Assembly: GCA_006535965.1 (NCBI GenBank)
Contig: QEAR01000010.1
Span: forward strand, 1-64,000
DNA from: Spizellomyces sp. 'palustris'
Taxonomy: Eukaryota > Chytridiomycota > Chytridiomycetes > Spizellomycetales > Spizellomycetaceae
Direction of reading: 5' to 3'
Length of the DNA: 64,000 nucleotides
Shown one piece after another: positions 1 through 11,600 of this stretch (positions are counted from its first letter, which is position 1; every line of letters starts with the position of its first letter). The notes under the pieces are model-generated. The model was not told the DNA's origin, ran no database searches, and was given only the letters and a program-made list of their open reading frames with translations. A program made the translations under genes and the position numbers.

Positions 1-142
1 GTTCCGTGTTTTCAGGGTCCTCTGGCAATACATCATGATATATTGACTGATTGTATAGGTCCTGATTGGATGGTTCTTCCAAGTACGTTCCGCCTTGTGT
101 TCGTGTAGAAGTTCCTTGAGCGCCACCTCGTCGTGCTGGCAT
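1..142 (-). CDS. N-terminal fragment of an unknown protein, cut by the window edge
   Basis: An ATG at 142 (minus strand), preceded by an A-rich context, opens a frame of 47 codons that runs off the left edge without a stop. The peptide begins MPARRGGAQGTST and is rich in Gln, Gly and Asp, like a disordered N-terminus. Nothing in it identifies a family. An intron could begin within it, so the frame may not be coding throughout. The call rests only on the open frame and the start context. Confidence 0.35.
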   Translation of the reverse strand, partial: MPARRGGAQGTSTRTQGGTYLEEPSNQDLYNQSIYHDVLPEDPENTE

Positions 143-1176
143 TTTGCTGCATGTGAGAGGGGGGGTTCTCTGTAGGGGCATTCTACTTCCAGGGCTCATA
201 ACCTGTTAGCTTGTGAGGATATTCCTATAGGGAATGATACAATATGGTAGAATAGGAACAGAGTGTACTGTTCTTTAGAAAAGATGTTTTGTCTATTAGA
301 TGTGAAAGTCACTGAAGGGAATATACTAGCTAGCGACGCAGAAATAAATGTGTACACACGTGATGCATGGCGCAGTGAATACGCGCCTGCGTGGCGTAGA
401 CATCTGCGTGCACGGGACGCGTGTAATGGCGCGTCCTCGTGGCGTAGCGGTGATGTGGCTTATAGGGCTGCTATCCATGCCCGCTAACAAGAGGTGCTAT
501 ATATATAACTTGTCTGGTTGAAACAGCCAGTGTGTCCAGTAGTTGTGTAATGGATCGTGACCTCACTCCAACAAAGCATTCTGTCGTTGTCGCAAGTATC
601 TCTAATAGATAGCATGCCTAGACGACTGCAAGCTGTTATTGATGCGAACGGTGGATGGACACGCTATTGATTATATGGAAAATATACATTTATCGGCAGA
701 TCACGGGGGTGTCATGTGAAGACTCCACTTCTTCGTTCATGCTGTAGTTAGTCTATTATTTTGTATAGATACTCACAAATAACAAAAGGGTTGGTTATTA
801 CATAATACTATATTTTCTATATGAGCTGTGCCCCAGAAGTAGTACTGTTGCATGCCTTTCTGTCATTTGCTTTGGTGTTGTTGTGTTTTGGACTATCGCG
901 GGTTTGCAACTAGGTGTAATGTGGATATTTTCTGCTCCGAAAAGCTGCCAGTCATAATCGGTGACCTGATCTGGTCTCATGTGAATGACTGGACTGAGTG
1001 TCAGCATCAGCAGCAAGTCCTGTCAGTTTCCCAACTGATGATGGGCAGGAGTCCTGGACTCTGCTCATTTTTGCCTGACGGTACAGTCTTTACTTTTGCG
1101 TGTCCGAAGAGTCGGACATCGATCGGTCTTCCCCAACCTTGATCAGTGCGCCAACAACCCGATCTCGCGTTGAGCA
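143..1176. other. Intergenic region, 1.0 kb
   Basis: This lies between the divergent starts of the edge gene and BRN1. It holds a CG-rich patch around 360-440, with an ACGCGT hexamer near 417 and two copies of TGGCGTAG, and a TATATATATAA run near 499-509. No open frame here has plausible splice sites or composition. The ACGCGT hexamer matches the budding-yeast MCB cell-cycle box, but one copy about 750 bp from BRN1 is weak evidence. Confidence 0.4.
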
Positions 1177-3799
1177 ATGCTTGTAGGCCAACCTAGAACC
1201 CCTATACGACGAGGAAAAGGAAACTCGCTCGAATCGAGCCCCAATAGTCAGCTAGATGACTCGTTTCGTAAAGTCTTGGAAAGTGCCAAGCTGCAACGTC
1301 GCCGGTCCGTGGTGGAGGATCGTCTTCGTCGGGCCTCGGGCATCTTATCTCCGGCGAGGAAGCCGGGCTCTGGCAACGTTACCCCTGCACGGGCGAGGCT
1401 CTCCGACGATGAGGTCCGCCGCTCATTCGAAGAGTGGATGAAGATTGCTGCGGACAATGTAAAAGGCTCTTTGATTGTGTGTTTTTCGCCTTCGCAGCCT
1501 CCCTCACCACTGGGCTTCAGAAAATCAATGCCAGCAATAGCTGGAATTTAGCTTTGATTGATTATTTCCATGATATGACCCTCCTTCGAGATGGTGATTC
1601 CATTAATTTTCAGAAAGCTTCGTGCACGCTTGATGGTTGCGTGAAGATATACACGTCGAGAGTTGATTCAGTTGACTCGGAGACAAAGAAGCTTCTCAGC
1701 GGTCTAGTTGACACAGATAAAAGTATGCGAGTGGAATGGCAGAACCTCTCCCGTAGTTCCGCTACGAATCCTCTTACTCTGAAACTATTTTCAGGGCCCG
1801 ACGACGACGATTTAGAATCCGGGGAGGACGATGATCAGATAAACGCCAAACCTTCAAAGAAAAGAGTATAGATCATTCCAAAATGCAAATCAGCAAACAA
1901 AATTTGGAGATCTAAATCTACCTTCTTAGGCAAACCGAAGTGGGAATACGTTGGAAAGAGACATGAACAATCTAAATGTGAAGAAATTTGACCTAGAGTT
2001 CATGGTTGATCCGCTGTTCAAGAAAACCTCTGCTGATTTCGACGAAGGCGGTGCGCATGGTCTGCTGCTAAACCATCTCAGTATCTCCCCAGAAGGCAGG
2101 ATGGTTTTCGATGCCGGAGACGCTGACATGGCGTCACGTGTTGCTGCGCCGGAAACGTTGAATGAAGATCCAGCTCGAGAGTGCATCGACATCGTAAAAC
2201 TGAAAGGTATGAGGCTACCGGATGGGAAGACAGTACGTCCATCCATCATTCCGAAATGTTCATCTCTTCATGCAGCACGATTTTTAGATAATCTCACCGA
2301 TATCTGGGACCAGGACGTTTGCAGCACGTTAAAAGGCTTCGAATTTACTTCCTCCACCGGCTCATGGACGCCATTCCCAGAGAATAGTGCCTTTGACTTT
2401 GATTTTTCTACACCGGATGATGAAGCAGATGAGAGTAGCCCTTTCGATGATGAAAGGAGCCAGTCTATTTACGGAAATTATGAAGAGCGCGAGAGCTTCG
2501 ATGGCGTAACCGAGCAAGAACGTCGTGTAAGCGCTAGCGGTCCTCTCTCGGGAGCCGCCATTTTGATGACAATGGGGCGCGCAGATGATAACATATTTTC
2601 TTACTTCGACACGGCCATGTCCCGTAGCTGGGCTGGCCCTGAGCATTGGAGAGCTCTTCCGGCCCAAAGTGCGTATATACGCCCAAGGAAGCCATTCGCC
2701 TTGGATTCACTTTCTGATGTCCATGGTTTTGTCTTTGGCAGGAATCAAGGATTCCAAAGATCCCCCAGCAACCAAGCGCAAACGAAAGAACGAGAATGTT
2801 CTGAACTTCATAGAGGTCCAGGGAATGGGTGAAGATCGGCTTTTTGCTCCAACCGCTGCTTCCATAATATTGCCCAAGCAAACGGAGAGAAATAGATCCA
2901 CCCATTTACTGCCTGATGATATGCACTTTTCTTCCAAGGATTTCTTGCAGTTATTCTTGAAAAGCCGATATAAGGTGCGCAGTCGTTCCTCGTATGACCT
3001 GTAAAATGACACGTCCAAACTAGCCGGCTGCCATAGATCAAGTTTTATCGGAAAGATGGGACAACCACCAAAAGCTCCAGTCAAGGTCAGTAGTGCATAC
3101 ATGCTCTCATCGGCAGGTGGTAAATTTACGGAATTAATAGATGGCCCAGTGGACGAACTTTTTTGGGCTGAGCACGATATTGAACCGAAAGCGTCCTCTA
3201 CAGATGATCAAAGTATGTGATACCGTCGTCAAACGATTCGTTATGCAGTAAGGCCTAAGACTGTTACTCCTCCATGAGTTCTCGCGTCGGATAATCCAGA
3301 GGGATCCGACGACGACGATGCCGACGATGACGAGCTTGACGAGGACGTGTCTCTCACCCAGGCGGACCAAGCAACGACACTTGAATTCAGGGACCAACTT
3401 GTCGATCAGCCGAAGAAAGTTAAAGCTGTACCTTTAAACTACGCTCGAGTGGCAAAGAAGGTGGATGTCAAGAAATTGAAAGAGAACATTTGGAAGGAAC
3501 TTACACTGCACCAGCCAAGTGTACAGGTATTGCAGATTTTCCCGCCCACGCACCACCCAAATGCTGAGGATATTTCATAATAGGTCCAATCAAACTCCCT
3601 GCACGTTACAGAGGCAACATCATTCACAGATATTGTCCGTGGACTGGACGATTTCTACCCCGAGAAGAAAAGAAAGGACATATCTGTAGCCTTCTGCTTC
3701 ATCTGTGTGCTACATCTGGCCAATGAGCAGAATCTGAAGGTTGTCGGAAATTCCGATCTGTGTAATCTGCTGATAAGCCAAGAGCCGGAACACGGTTGA
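1177..3799 (+). CDS. BRN1: Condensin complex subunit 2 (kleisin CAP-H / Brn1)
   Basis: This is the kleisin of condensin. It bridges the SMC2-SMC4 heads and organises mitotic chromosomes. Exon model: 1177-1458, 1521-1865, 1930-2668, 2742-2974, 3056-3212, 3279-3526 and 3584-3799, giving 739 residues in frame throughout. Family landmarks run in order: NSWNLALIDYFHDM and GDSINFQKASCTLDG near residues 100-150, VDPLFKKTSADFDEGG, the LLPDDMHFSS block, and a C-terminal winged-helix part with DISVAFCFICVLHLANEQ. A start at 1177 fits the usual basic, disordered N-terminus. The least certain junction is the acceptor at 3055/3056, which has a weak pyrimidine tract. The gene converges on HIS4 with a 67 bp gap. 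Confidence 0.93.
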
Positions 3800-3866
3800 G
3801 ATGTTAACTATTGACAATATGAATGTAAATTTTATCACTAAATTACGCCGCGACTATATATACACT

Positions 3867-6777
3867 TCACTCGCGACCTGCACGGATATCTTTTAGTCGA
3901 ATGGCCACCGCATTTCGATGAGCTTCCAACCCTTCTACTTCCGCCAACGTCGTCACCGTGTCACCTAGCCTGTCTAAACCCTCGCGGGTCAGCATTTGGC
4001 TCGTGATATGTTTCACGAACGTGAGAGTATTGACGCCCGAGTACATTCGGGCATATCCATACGTCGGCAATGTATGATTGGTACCTGACGCATAGTCTCC
4101 ACAACTGAAAATAAGAAATATCAGGTGTCTGGTTTCAATGAAGGGATTATGATCATAGCGTACCTCTCAGGTGAGTACGGGCCGACGAAGACCGATCCAG
4201 CATTCTGCACTTGGTCTACCCAATTCTCGGCTTCCTCAAGATGAAGAATTAGATGTTCTGGTGCGTAACGGTTTGAGAAGTCCATCGCCTGCTCCATTGT
4301 GTCGACCCTCAAAATATAACTCTTCGGGATAGACTCCCTAACAATCGCTGCACGAGGCAACGCTTCACCCTGGGTTTTCACTTCCCGTTCAATCGCTGCG
4401 ACGTCGGCATCTGCGAGACCGACGGCAATTAAGACAACCTGACTGTCTGCGCCGTGTTCTGCTTGGCTGAGCAAGTCCGACGCGACGTACGCGGGATTGC
4501 AGCTAGAGTCAGCAATGACCTACATGATCGACGAGCGGTTCAACGACGCGTCGTGCCCGAGATGATACCATGGTGAACCTACCAAGAGCTCAGAGGGACC
4601 AGCCGGCATATCGATGGAAACCATGGCTGAACTGTCGCTCTACAGGTTTAGGCATATATTTAGAACTGCATGCTACGCACAGGCCATCGAAATTGCAGTC
4701 AAACTACCTGAGCTATCATCTTCGCTGCTGTTACGTATTGGTTACCAGGACCGCATATCTTGTCGACTTTCGGCACACTAGCAGTACCATATGCCATGGC
4801 CGCAACAGCCTGAGCGCCGCCAGCCACCACAACTGTTGAGGCTCCGATCTTATGTGCCACATATATTACTTCGGGCGCCACTGAGCCATCCTTGCGAGGA
4901 GGAGTCGCAATCACAATTTCTGAACAACCCGCTACTTTCGCAGGGACACCCAACATGAGGGTACTGGAAGGAAGCACAGCAGTTCCCCCGGGTACGTAAA
5001 GGCCGACTCGTTCAATGGGTCGGAAGAATCGGGTACACACGACTCCTGGCATTGTCTCCACTTGTAATACAGACCGGTCCAACTGAGCCTCATGGAATCG
5101 GCGAATATTCTCGTACGCTTGATCAATCGCTTGGCGCACATTTTGCGGCAATAGCATGGCTGTCGATGGGAAAGGTGCTTTCAGGACCGTGGAGGACAAC
5201 TTTACGCCGTCAAACCGTTCGGTGAGATCAAAGATTGCCTCATCTCCGCGCTGGCGAACATCCGCCATAATGGGCCGTACACGTGCAATGATTTCCTCTG
5301 TTTTGATAATAGGTCGAAGTAACAGACTTCTTCGCTGCTCGGGAGTCGTTTCTGAGATGTTGTACGTTTTCATCTTGATTTCCTTCTTTTCATCCTCTAC
5401 AGGAGTTCCATTTCTCGGACTGATGGGCTCTCGAAGACCATTTATTTCATCTTGGCCAGCGCTGGTTTGCTTAGGTACCGGGCTCCCATTGGATGCCTTT
5501 CCTGACATGTTCCATTTTGGCTTTGCGTTCCCCGGGCGGCGACTCACTTTCCTTGCACGCCGATCAAGTTGTGTTTCAATATCAGCAAGGCTAACCCCCG
5601 CAGCTGTGCACTTGACCAGTGCGAAGTAGATGAGATCGGCCGTCTCCCACGCAATATCTTCTGCAGACTTTGCATCGCACAATTCTTCCGCCTCCTCCAT
5701 AATCTTTGAGTGAAGAAGATCGTGATCTTCAAAAAGACGTCGCGTGTACGAGCCTCCAGGGGCTGTGGTTTTCCGACTGCGGAGAGTCGCGGCTAAGTGA
5801 CTTATACCAGAGTCTGGGCCAAAACATGTCCTCGTGTTTCTGTGACAGAAACCTACAAGAGCTCAAGCTCGTGAGAAATGTTCATTCCCTCCGAAAGACG
5901 TGCTCGTGTACATACCAGGATCAGCTTGCCTGACAATGAATTGAAGTGCGTCTTCGTCACAATCGTATGAGATTTTTAATAACTTTTGGGTTGCGCCCGA
6001 TGATGCCCCTTTGTACCATAAACCTCGTGTCCTGGACTGGTATACCCCCTGTCCAGTCCGCAGAGCGTGAGATATGCTCTCAACAGATGAGTAGCATAGT
6101 CCTAGTGCTACTCGCTGCTCATCTACCACCACGGTGGGGAACAACCCATCGGATCGGTCCGATGTCAGAACCGAAGAAAAGGCCTCACCAACATTGAGTT
6201 TTGTCGAGTCTCCCAAGTCAAAGGACAGTCTACTGGCTGGAGCCACTAGATCGATGTTGCATTCATGAAGCCGGCGAATCAGAGACACAGAGAGTCGCCC
6301 TCCCACTACTCTAACGAGGAGATTACCATCTCCGATTGATTGTCGTATCTGCTTTGCTTTCTCCACAATTAGAGCTTCATCCAATCCAGGAGTAGCATCA
6401 ACCTCCCATAGGTAACCAGAAGTCGCCGTTTTCCAAGATTCAATAATTTCCAAAACTGTGACGTCCTTCGCTCCAGCGGGAAGAGCCACCAATAATCGCT
6501 CAGCTGGTAGCCCCTCAATAGCGGACCTGCGGCTTTCCCCTTCATCCCCGGAGAAGGCGGGCAGTATAACTTTCCTTGCCCCATTATCTAAGAGCTGCGT
6601 CACATTACGAGTATCATTATCGTTGGAAAGGTCCAAGATACAAGAAGCTGTCTGCAGGACTGCAACAGGTAGTTCGTCGACGTTTCCGGTCAACAAGACA
6701 TCTCCAATCAAGCTTAGCCGGGACAGAATGGAGGGGTCCTCCCCCAACTCCCCAAACGTTACTTCCGGCACGATCAT
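3867..6777 (-). CDS. HIS4: Trifunctional histidine biosynthesis protein HIS4
   Basis: This cytosolic fusion enzyme catalyses phosphoribosyl-AMP cyclohydrolase, phosphoribosyl-ATP pyrophosphohydrolase and histidinol dehydrogenase steps. Exons on the minus strand, from the start: 6777-5916, 5852-4708, 4639-4583, 4519-4164 and 4104-3867, giving 885 residues. The cyclohydrolase part carries [14 protein letters not shown] and, across the first intron, [16 protein letters not shown] with its metal-binding Cys. The pyrophosphohydrolase helix [12 protein letters not shown] follows. The dehydrogenase begins near residue 445 and has [40 protein letters not shown] and the catalytic APEHL. Residues 1-200 form the usual poorly conserved fungal N-terminal part. 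All parts look intact. A Gcn4-type palindrome lies 91 bp upstream, the regulation known for yeast HIS4. Confidence 0.97.
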
Positions 6778-7146
6778 TGAGAAATGTTACCAATAATGTG
6801 TTTTGTGCCTTCAAAATGGGAACTTGAAGCGATGGTTTTGTGAAACAGTTGATGGGATCAATCTGGGATGAGTCATTTTGTTGCCATGACTGGCTTGTTT
6901 ACGTTATCAGTTGTGAAGGTTTCCAGATAGTTAAGATACATGACAATGCATATGACGGGGGAAGCGAGTCTCAATGGAAGCTGCCAATTCCAGAATGGCG
7001 CTTGCCCCAGACGTTCAGTTCACGCCTGCTGTGGGTGCTGGGGGTTGTATTGGTATGTGCTGCAGCAATCTGAAAGGCCATTTGAACTTCGATCGCTGAC
7101 CTGATCGCTGACCAAACTCGAGCGTCATGTGACAGCGGTACACGTG
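6778..7146. other. Divergent promoter region of HIS4 and the lipase gene
   Basis: This 369 bp stretch separates the ATG codons of HIS4 (minus) and the lipase (plus). It contains the ATGAGTCAT palindrome at 6868-6876. I see no coding frame with family similarity. It presumably holds both promoters. Confidence 0.6.
6868..6876. promoter_or_regulatory. Gcn4/AP-1-type palindrome ATGAGTCAT upstream of HIS4
   Basis: The nine bases match the ATGASTCAT consensus for Gcn4/CPC1-type bZIP activators exactly. The site lies 91 bp upstream of the HIS4 ATG on the divergent strand. HIS4 is a classical target of general amino acid control in yeast, so position and target agree. It is a single copy and binding is inferred. 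Confidence 0.65.
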
Positions 7147-8511
7147 ATGGATGATGCGACTCTACAGCCCCATGCACAAGTTGTTGATGCGATAAAGTCT
7201 TTAACATGTCCCGCCAACATGCACTTGATTGTACTTCATCATGGCTTATGGGGAAAACCGTCACATCTTTCCTACCTTGATAACAGTCTGCGTGAGCGCT
7301 TTGGTGATGAAGTGCAGGTTTTAAATTTTGGTGGCAATGCAGGAAATCGCACTTACGACGGTATCGATATATGTGGAGAGCGTCTTGCACGTGCGATCCT
7401 TGAGTGCCTTTCCAAAGGATCCTTCCACCGTATATCATTTATTGGATATTCGTTGGGAGGGCTTATCATCAGATATGCTGTCGGTATTCTAGAAGCACGC
7501 CATATGTTGGCCAGTCCAACTGCTTCCAATGCCGACGCCCACGGGAAGATATATGTTAGGCCTGTGAATTTTATCACTGTAGCTACCCCACACGCGGGCG
7601 CATCCCTTCGCCCCGATTCGACCTGGGCTCATGTCTATAATATGGCGTCCGCACTGTCCCTATCAAAGTCTGGAAGCCATATGATGTTGACGGATCGCGA
7701 TGGCGTGTATCTCCCGACTACAGACTGCCGGGAAATACAAAGTAGACGGACTAGACCGCTCCTGGATGCAATGGCAGACCCGGATCTTCCATTCTGGCAA
7801 GGATTGCAGCGGTTCCAAATACGGAAAAGTTTTGCGAACACGATCAATGATCGAGTCGTAAACTTCACTTCGAGCTCACTGGAGGAAACGAATCATTATC
7901 GTCGAGGCGCAAAATGGGTTGTCTGTGATGCAAAATATCCATCGATTGTGAAGCTTGTTGGAACGACCGCGGCGGACGTAGACATGAACGAAGCATTGGT
8001 GCAAGAAGGAGAAGCTGAAGAAGAGGCCGCTGAATCAATAGCTGCAGAGAGAGAGATAGTAGATACGGCTCTAGGAGCCACAACCGTAGCGGCTCTCGCA
8101 GCCACTGCCGCAACGGCTCCGGCTGCTATAAGGAAGACGCTGTTCTATATTTTGCTGCCCGTTTTAGTCCCATTGGCGATAATTATTCTATTGGGAATCT
8201 ACATTATTGCACGCACTAGACATCTCACACAAGGAACGTTTCGAGGACGTGCTGGGAACAGTGTAGATTGGATACTACAATATCGGCCACAAAATTTAAG
8301 CGAACGGAAGGAAGCCCATCCAGGTGGAAGCCTAATAAGCGGTCCCGAGCAATTAAGGAAAAACATTATATTACGTTTAAATCGCTTGGACTGGATCAAG
8401 ATTCATGTCAGAATCGCAATTCGCAGATCGCATGCGGCGATAGTGGCGAGACCCAATTTCGAACAGTTCCCAGATGCTATGATGTTTCTGGTGGACACTT
8501 TTTCTTTATGA
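7147..8511 (+). CDS. DUF676-type serine lipase (Lpl1/Rog1 family), membrane-anchored
   Basis: A single uninterrupted frame of 454 codons. ATG 7147 is the first in-frame methionine. The N-terminal half is an alpha/beta hydrolase of the DUF676 lipase class. It has LIVLHHGLWGKP at the first strand, the nucleophile elbow GYSLGG near residue 107, and VNFITVATPHAG soon after. A likely acid/His region includes NTINDRVVNF. An acidic, Ala-rich linker precedes a strongly hydrophobic segment near residues 335-355 (ILLPVLVPLAIIILLG) that should be a membrane span. Yeast relatives act on phospholipids or neutral lipids at lipid droplets and the ER; the substrate here is unknown. The absence of introns is unusual in this window. 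It converges on EMC1. Confidence 0.85.
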   Translation: MDDATLQPHAQVVDAIKSLTCPANMHLIVLHHGLWGKPSHLSYLDNSLRERFGDEVQVLNFGGNAGNRTYDGIDICGERLARAILECLSKGSFHRISFIGYSLGGLIIRYAVGILEARHMLASPTASNADAHGKIYVRPVNFITVATPHAGASLRPDSTWAHVYNMASALSLSKSGSHMMLTDRDGVYLPTTDCREIQSRRTRPLLDAMADPDLPFWQGLQRFQIRKSFANTINDRVVNFTSSSLEETNHYRRGAKWVVCDAKYPSIVKLVGTTAADVDMNEALVQEGEAEEEAAESIAAEREIVDTALGATTVAALAATAATAPAAIRKTLFYILLPVLVPLAIIILLGIYIIARTRHLTQGTFRGRAGNSVDWILQYRPQNLSERKEAHPGGSLISGPEQLRKNIILRLNRLDWIKIHVRIAIRRSHAAIVARPNFEQFPDAMMFLVDTFSL

Positions 8512-8621
8512 TAGAGAGAAAACGCATAGAACTTTAGCTATAATCAATCGCTTGGAAGATAGGATCTGGTATCAAGTCAAGCAAAAAACGGAGTGTATTC
8601 TACCAGCCAATGGGCACGAAC

Positions 8622-11600
8622 TTATTTCCACAAATCATTCAACTTCTTACGCTGTGCCTATAGGTAAGATGCGGGGAAGTCAACGTTCATATTAGTTCAT
8701 ATTACCATAAGCGACAAATGAACTTTCCTTTGTACTTACCATTCCTTTAGCTACCCAAATTCCCAAAATTAACGCTGCTATGGTTGTCAATAGCGCACCG
8801 TAGTTGAATCCCTCGCTCAGCACATCGAAGGACTTGCTGGGGCTTCGCCGTGCGCAAAATATGTCCAGACCCCACGCAATGGTCAGAGAAGTAGATTCCA
8901 ATTTGGTGGCAGAGCTGAGGACATGCTCAATCCGCGGAACCTGCCCCGAATTGTTATTCGCTGAGAAACACCATTGCCACACCTAATACGTACATATAAA
9001 TGGTACGAAGCAACTTCTTTTGGATTGAAATCCAAGGTTGCGCGATATGGTAGCACGCCTTCCTCTTTCTCATCCGCTGTTGGTGCCCCGACTGGTCGAC
9101 GCGGATCAAGCAGTCTCTTGTTCACACCGTAGAGGTGACCCTCTGCGAGTCCAACTGCAGATAAGAACAGGTATTTTATCAGCGAATAGTCACGATATAT
9201 GAAGAATTGCGGACGCATACGTAAAACTTCCTTGGTTGTGATTCCCGCTCCAGTTGCTGTTAGCGCCATCGCGTTAATGCGCTTAGGGAATGCGTAGCTC
9301 TGTGCAATGACGTGTGGCCGTTTCGATTGGAAGGACGAAAAAGTATTGCTGTATTTATGTGTTTAATATTTTGACTTTGAGTTTTACGTTTATGGAAAAG
9401 ACGAACTAAATAACAGTATCTGTACCTTTCTAGCCGTGAATCTGGTTTTGCACTTTCGTAAAACTCTAGGGCAGCCATTTCGAACCCCTTCGCATCTGGT
9501 ATGGCAAAACTTGTCGCAGCCGCCGGTTTTCTCTTCTTCCTTTTCTTCTTGAGATCCTGCTCTGTTTCAATGGTCGTCTGATCAATTTGTGATGGAGCTG
9601 CCTCCGGACCATGATTCCAGTAGGATACCACCGCCCAATTTTCACTCTGTACAAGGTGTATCGAGGGAATGTCAGGCAAAACGTGTCCAGCTCCTTTGAA
9701 CTCAGCTCGGTAGTGAATGCTACCGGTTACTGTGTCAATAAGATATAATAGGACAACAGAGGTGAACTGTGCATCGAGAGGTCCAGTGCCAGTAGTTGCG
9801 ATGGTGGCGAGAGCGAGCAGATTCGGGTTCAGATATTTGTAGAGGACCGAGCGGTTGCCTAGTACGCGTCCTAGCGAAGCAACGTGCTCTATTTCAAAAG
9901 GTTGTGCCCATTGGTTAGATTGAATATCATGTCTCCCCCTATGTTGCTGCTGCTAAACCAACATACCATGTTTGGATACTTCACCGAGTGCGGCAATTTT
10001 CTCATCATCTGGAAATTCGACCTTCCACGTTGAGGTCAGCTTGTAATCGCCCTGAAAATACTTGAATAAGCATTGAATATCCAACAGTGGTTAACCGCTA
10101 GTTCACGCACATCCGGTGATTGTGTGACTTTGAAACCGCCTAGTTCCGAGGATCCTACTCCTTCGGTTAAGTAAAGGTGAAAGGTAGGAATGAATGTCTC
10201 GAAGGCGCCCCTTGCTACGGGAGAAGCCGGATGCAGGTAAACCTGGGAAGTTGCAGTTGTCGATCAAGCAGTCCAGACGCAACGACAAACACAAATCCAA
10301 CGAAATATAAAATTACCTGAGAATCTTGTCCAACCAATGCCAGCAAGTGGGTTCTGTCCTCGGGTTCTTCCAAAGGAAGCTTCATCACCTTGCGAATGAG
10401 ACCAAATTCCGATGTTGCATTAGACCTATTCCCAGGATAGTCATCGCCTGTCAATGCATTCAATCTGTACAACAGCGTTGTCGACTTCATGGAACAGGTC
10501 ACGATATATTAATGTCCAGATATCTTGGAGTTCACAAGTTTGGACACTTACTTCATCCCGGTTACCCACAAGGGTAATAACAGGCGGGTACTTGACTACG
10601 GATGTCCGTATATTCTCCACTTGCCAGAACGAGACACCGCCAAAATACCTTTCCCATACCGTTCGACCTCTCTCAGTATCGTAGGCGACAACCTTCCCAG
10701 TTTTCGAAGCGAAGACAATGACTTTCCGAACACCCAGCATATCCGCTCGAAGATCCATGTCATCATGAGTACTACTGCCACCGAAGAAATACTTCGACAT
10801 AGCCACAATGCGCTCTGGTAGTGCCTTCATTAATGCAATGATATATGAGCTCCCGCCACACACAATATGGCGAATATAAAAGTGAGGTACCTTCACTTTA
10901 CTGTAATGAGACCGGACGCGTCTCATGTAGCGTTCGATCGACGTGATTGAAGCTGTCTCTTCCGGTTGTTCGTCTGTTAGGTAACGTCAAGCTGTCAGTA
11001 CATTATCAGCAGATTGAAATGTACACAGTGTATTACTTAATTCGTCATGCACTTGGGAGAGTAGGCTCTTTTCAGGAAGATCCACGTAGACGGCTGCGGA
11101 AGCCTTGGTCAAAGCCTCCTCCTTCGTCCATACCATCGCTCCGTCTTTCAACAGTTGAGTTGAACCATCTGCTGTAATGATAAAAATGCGAAATCCCATG
11201 GAGCCGTCCTTCTTGGGAAATACATCGAGGAATGCCTATGGGGGTTGAGAGGATGTGTAAGGGGCTAGAGCGACGAACGGAAACCTTAATCCATGCATTG
11301 TACTATAATGCTCAGAGAAACAGTATCAAAGATCTTCATAGACCAAGGAACGGCGAACCGTCCACTCAAAGTCGTAGAAATCCAATCGTGATCATCACGC
11401 AATATACCAATAACCTTTCAAAGACGTCTGAAACTGTATTACAAACCTTCTGAACAGGGCCGGACGTTCTTTCATTGAATGGGATCGAGTATGTGCCAAT
11501 CGCCTTTGCGGACGTGCTATCAACCAGTTCGGCTCTTAGCTCCTCCTGAAAACAGTATGCTGATGAATACCAGTAAGGGATCTCATGTCGGGACACGCTC

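Noticed and set aside
263-487. Small plus-strand frame in the left spacer
   Set aside because: Biased to Arg and Ala because of a CG-rich patch; no family likeness, splice sites or neighbours support it.
1036-1078. C/D-box snoRNA look-alike (TGATGA followed by CTGA)
   Set aside because: The C box lacks the leading purine and the ends cannot form a convincing terminal stem.
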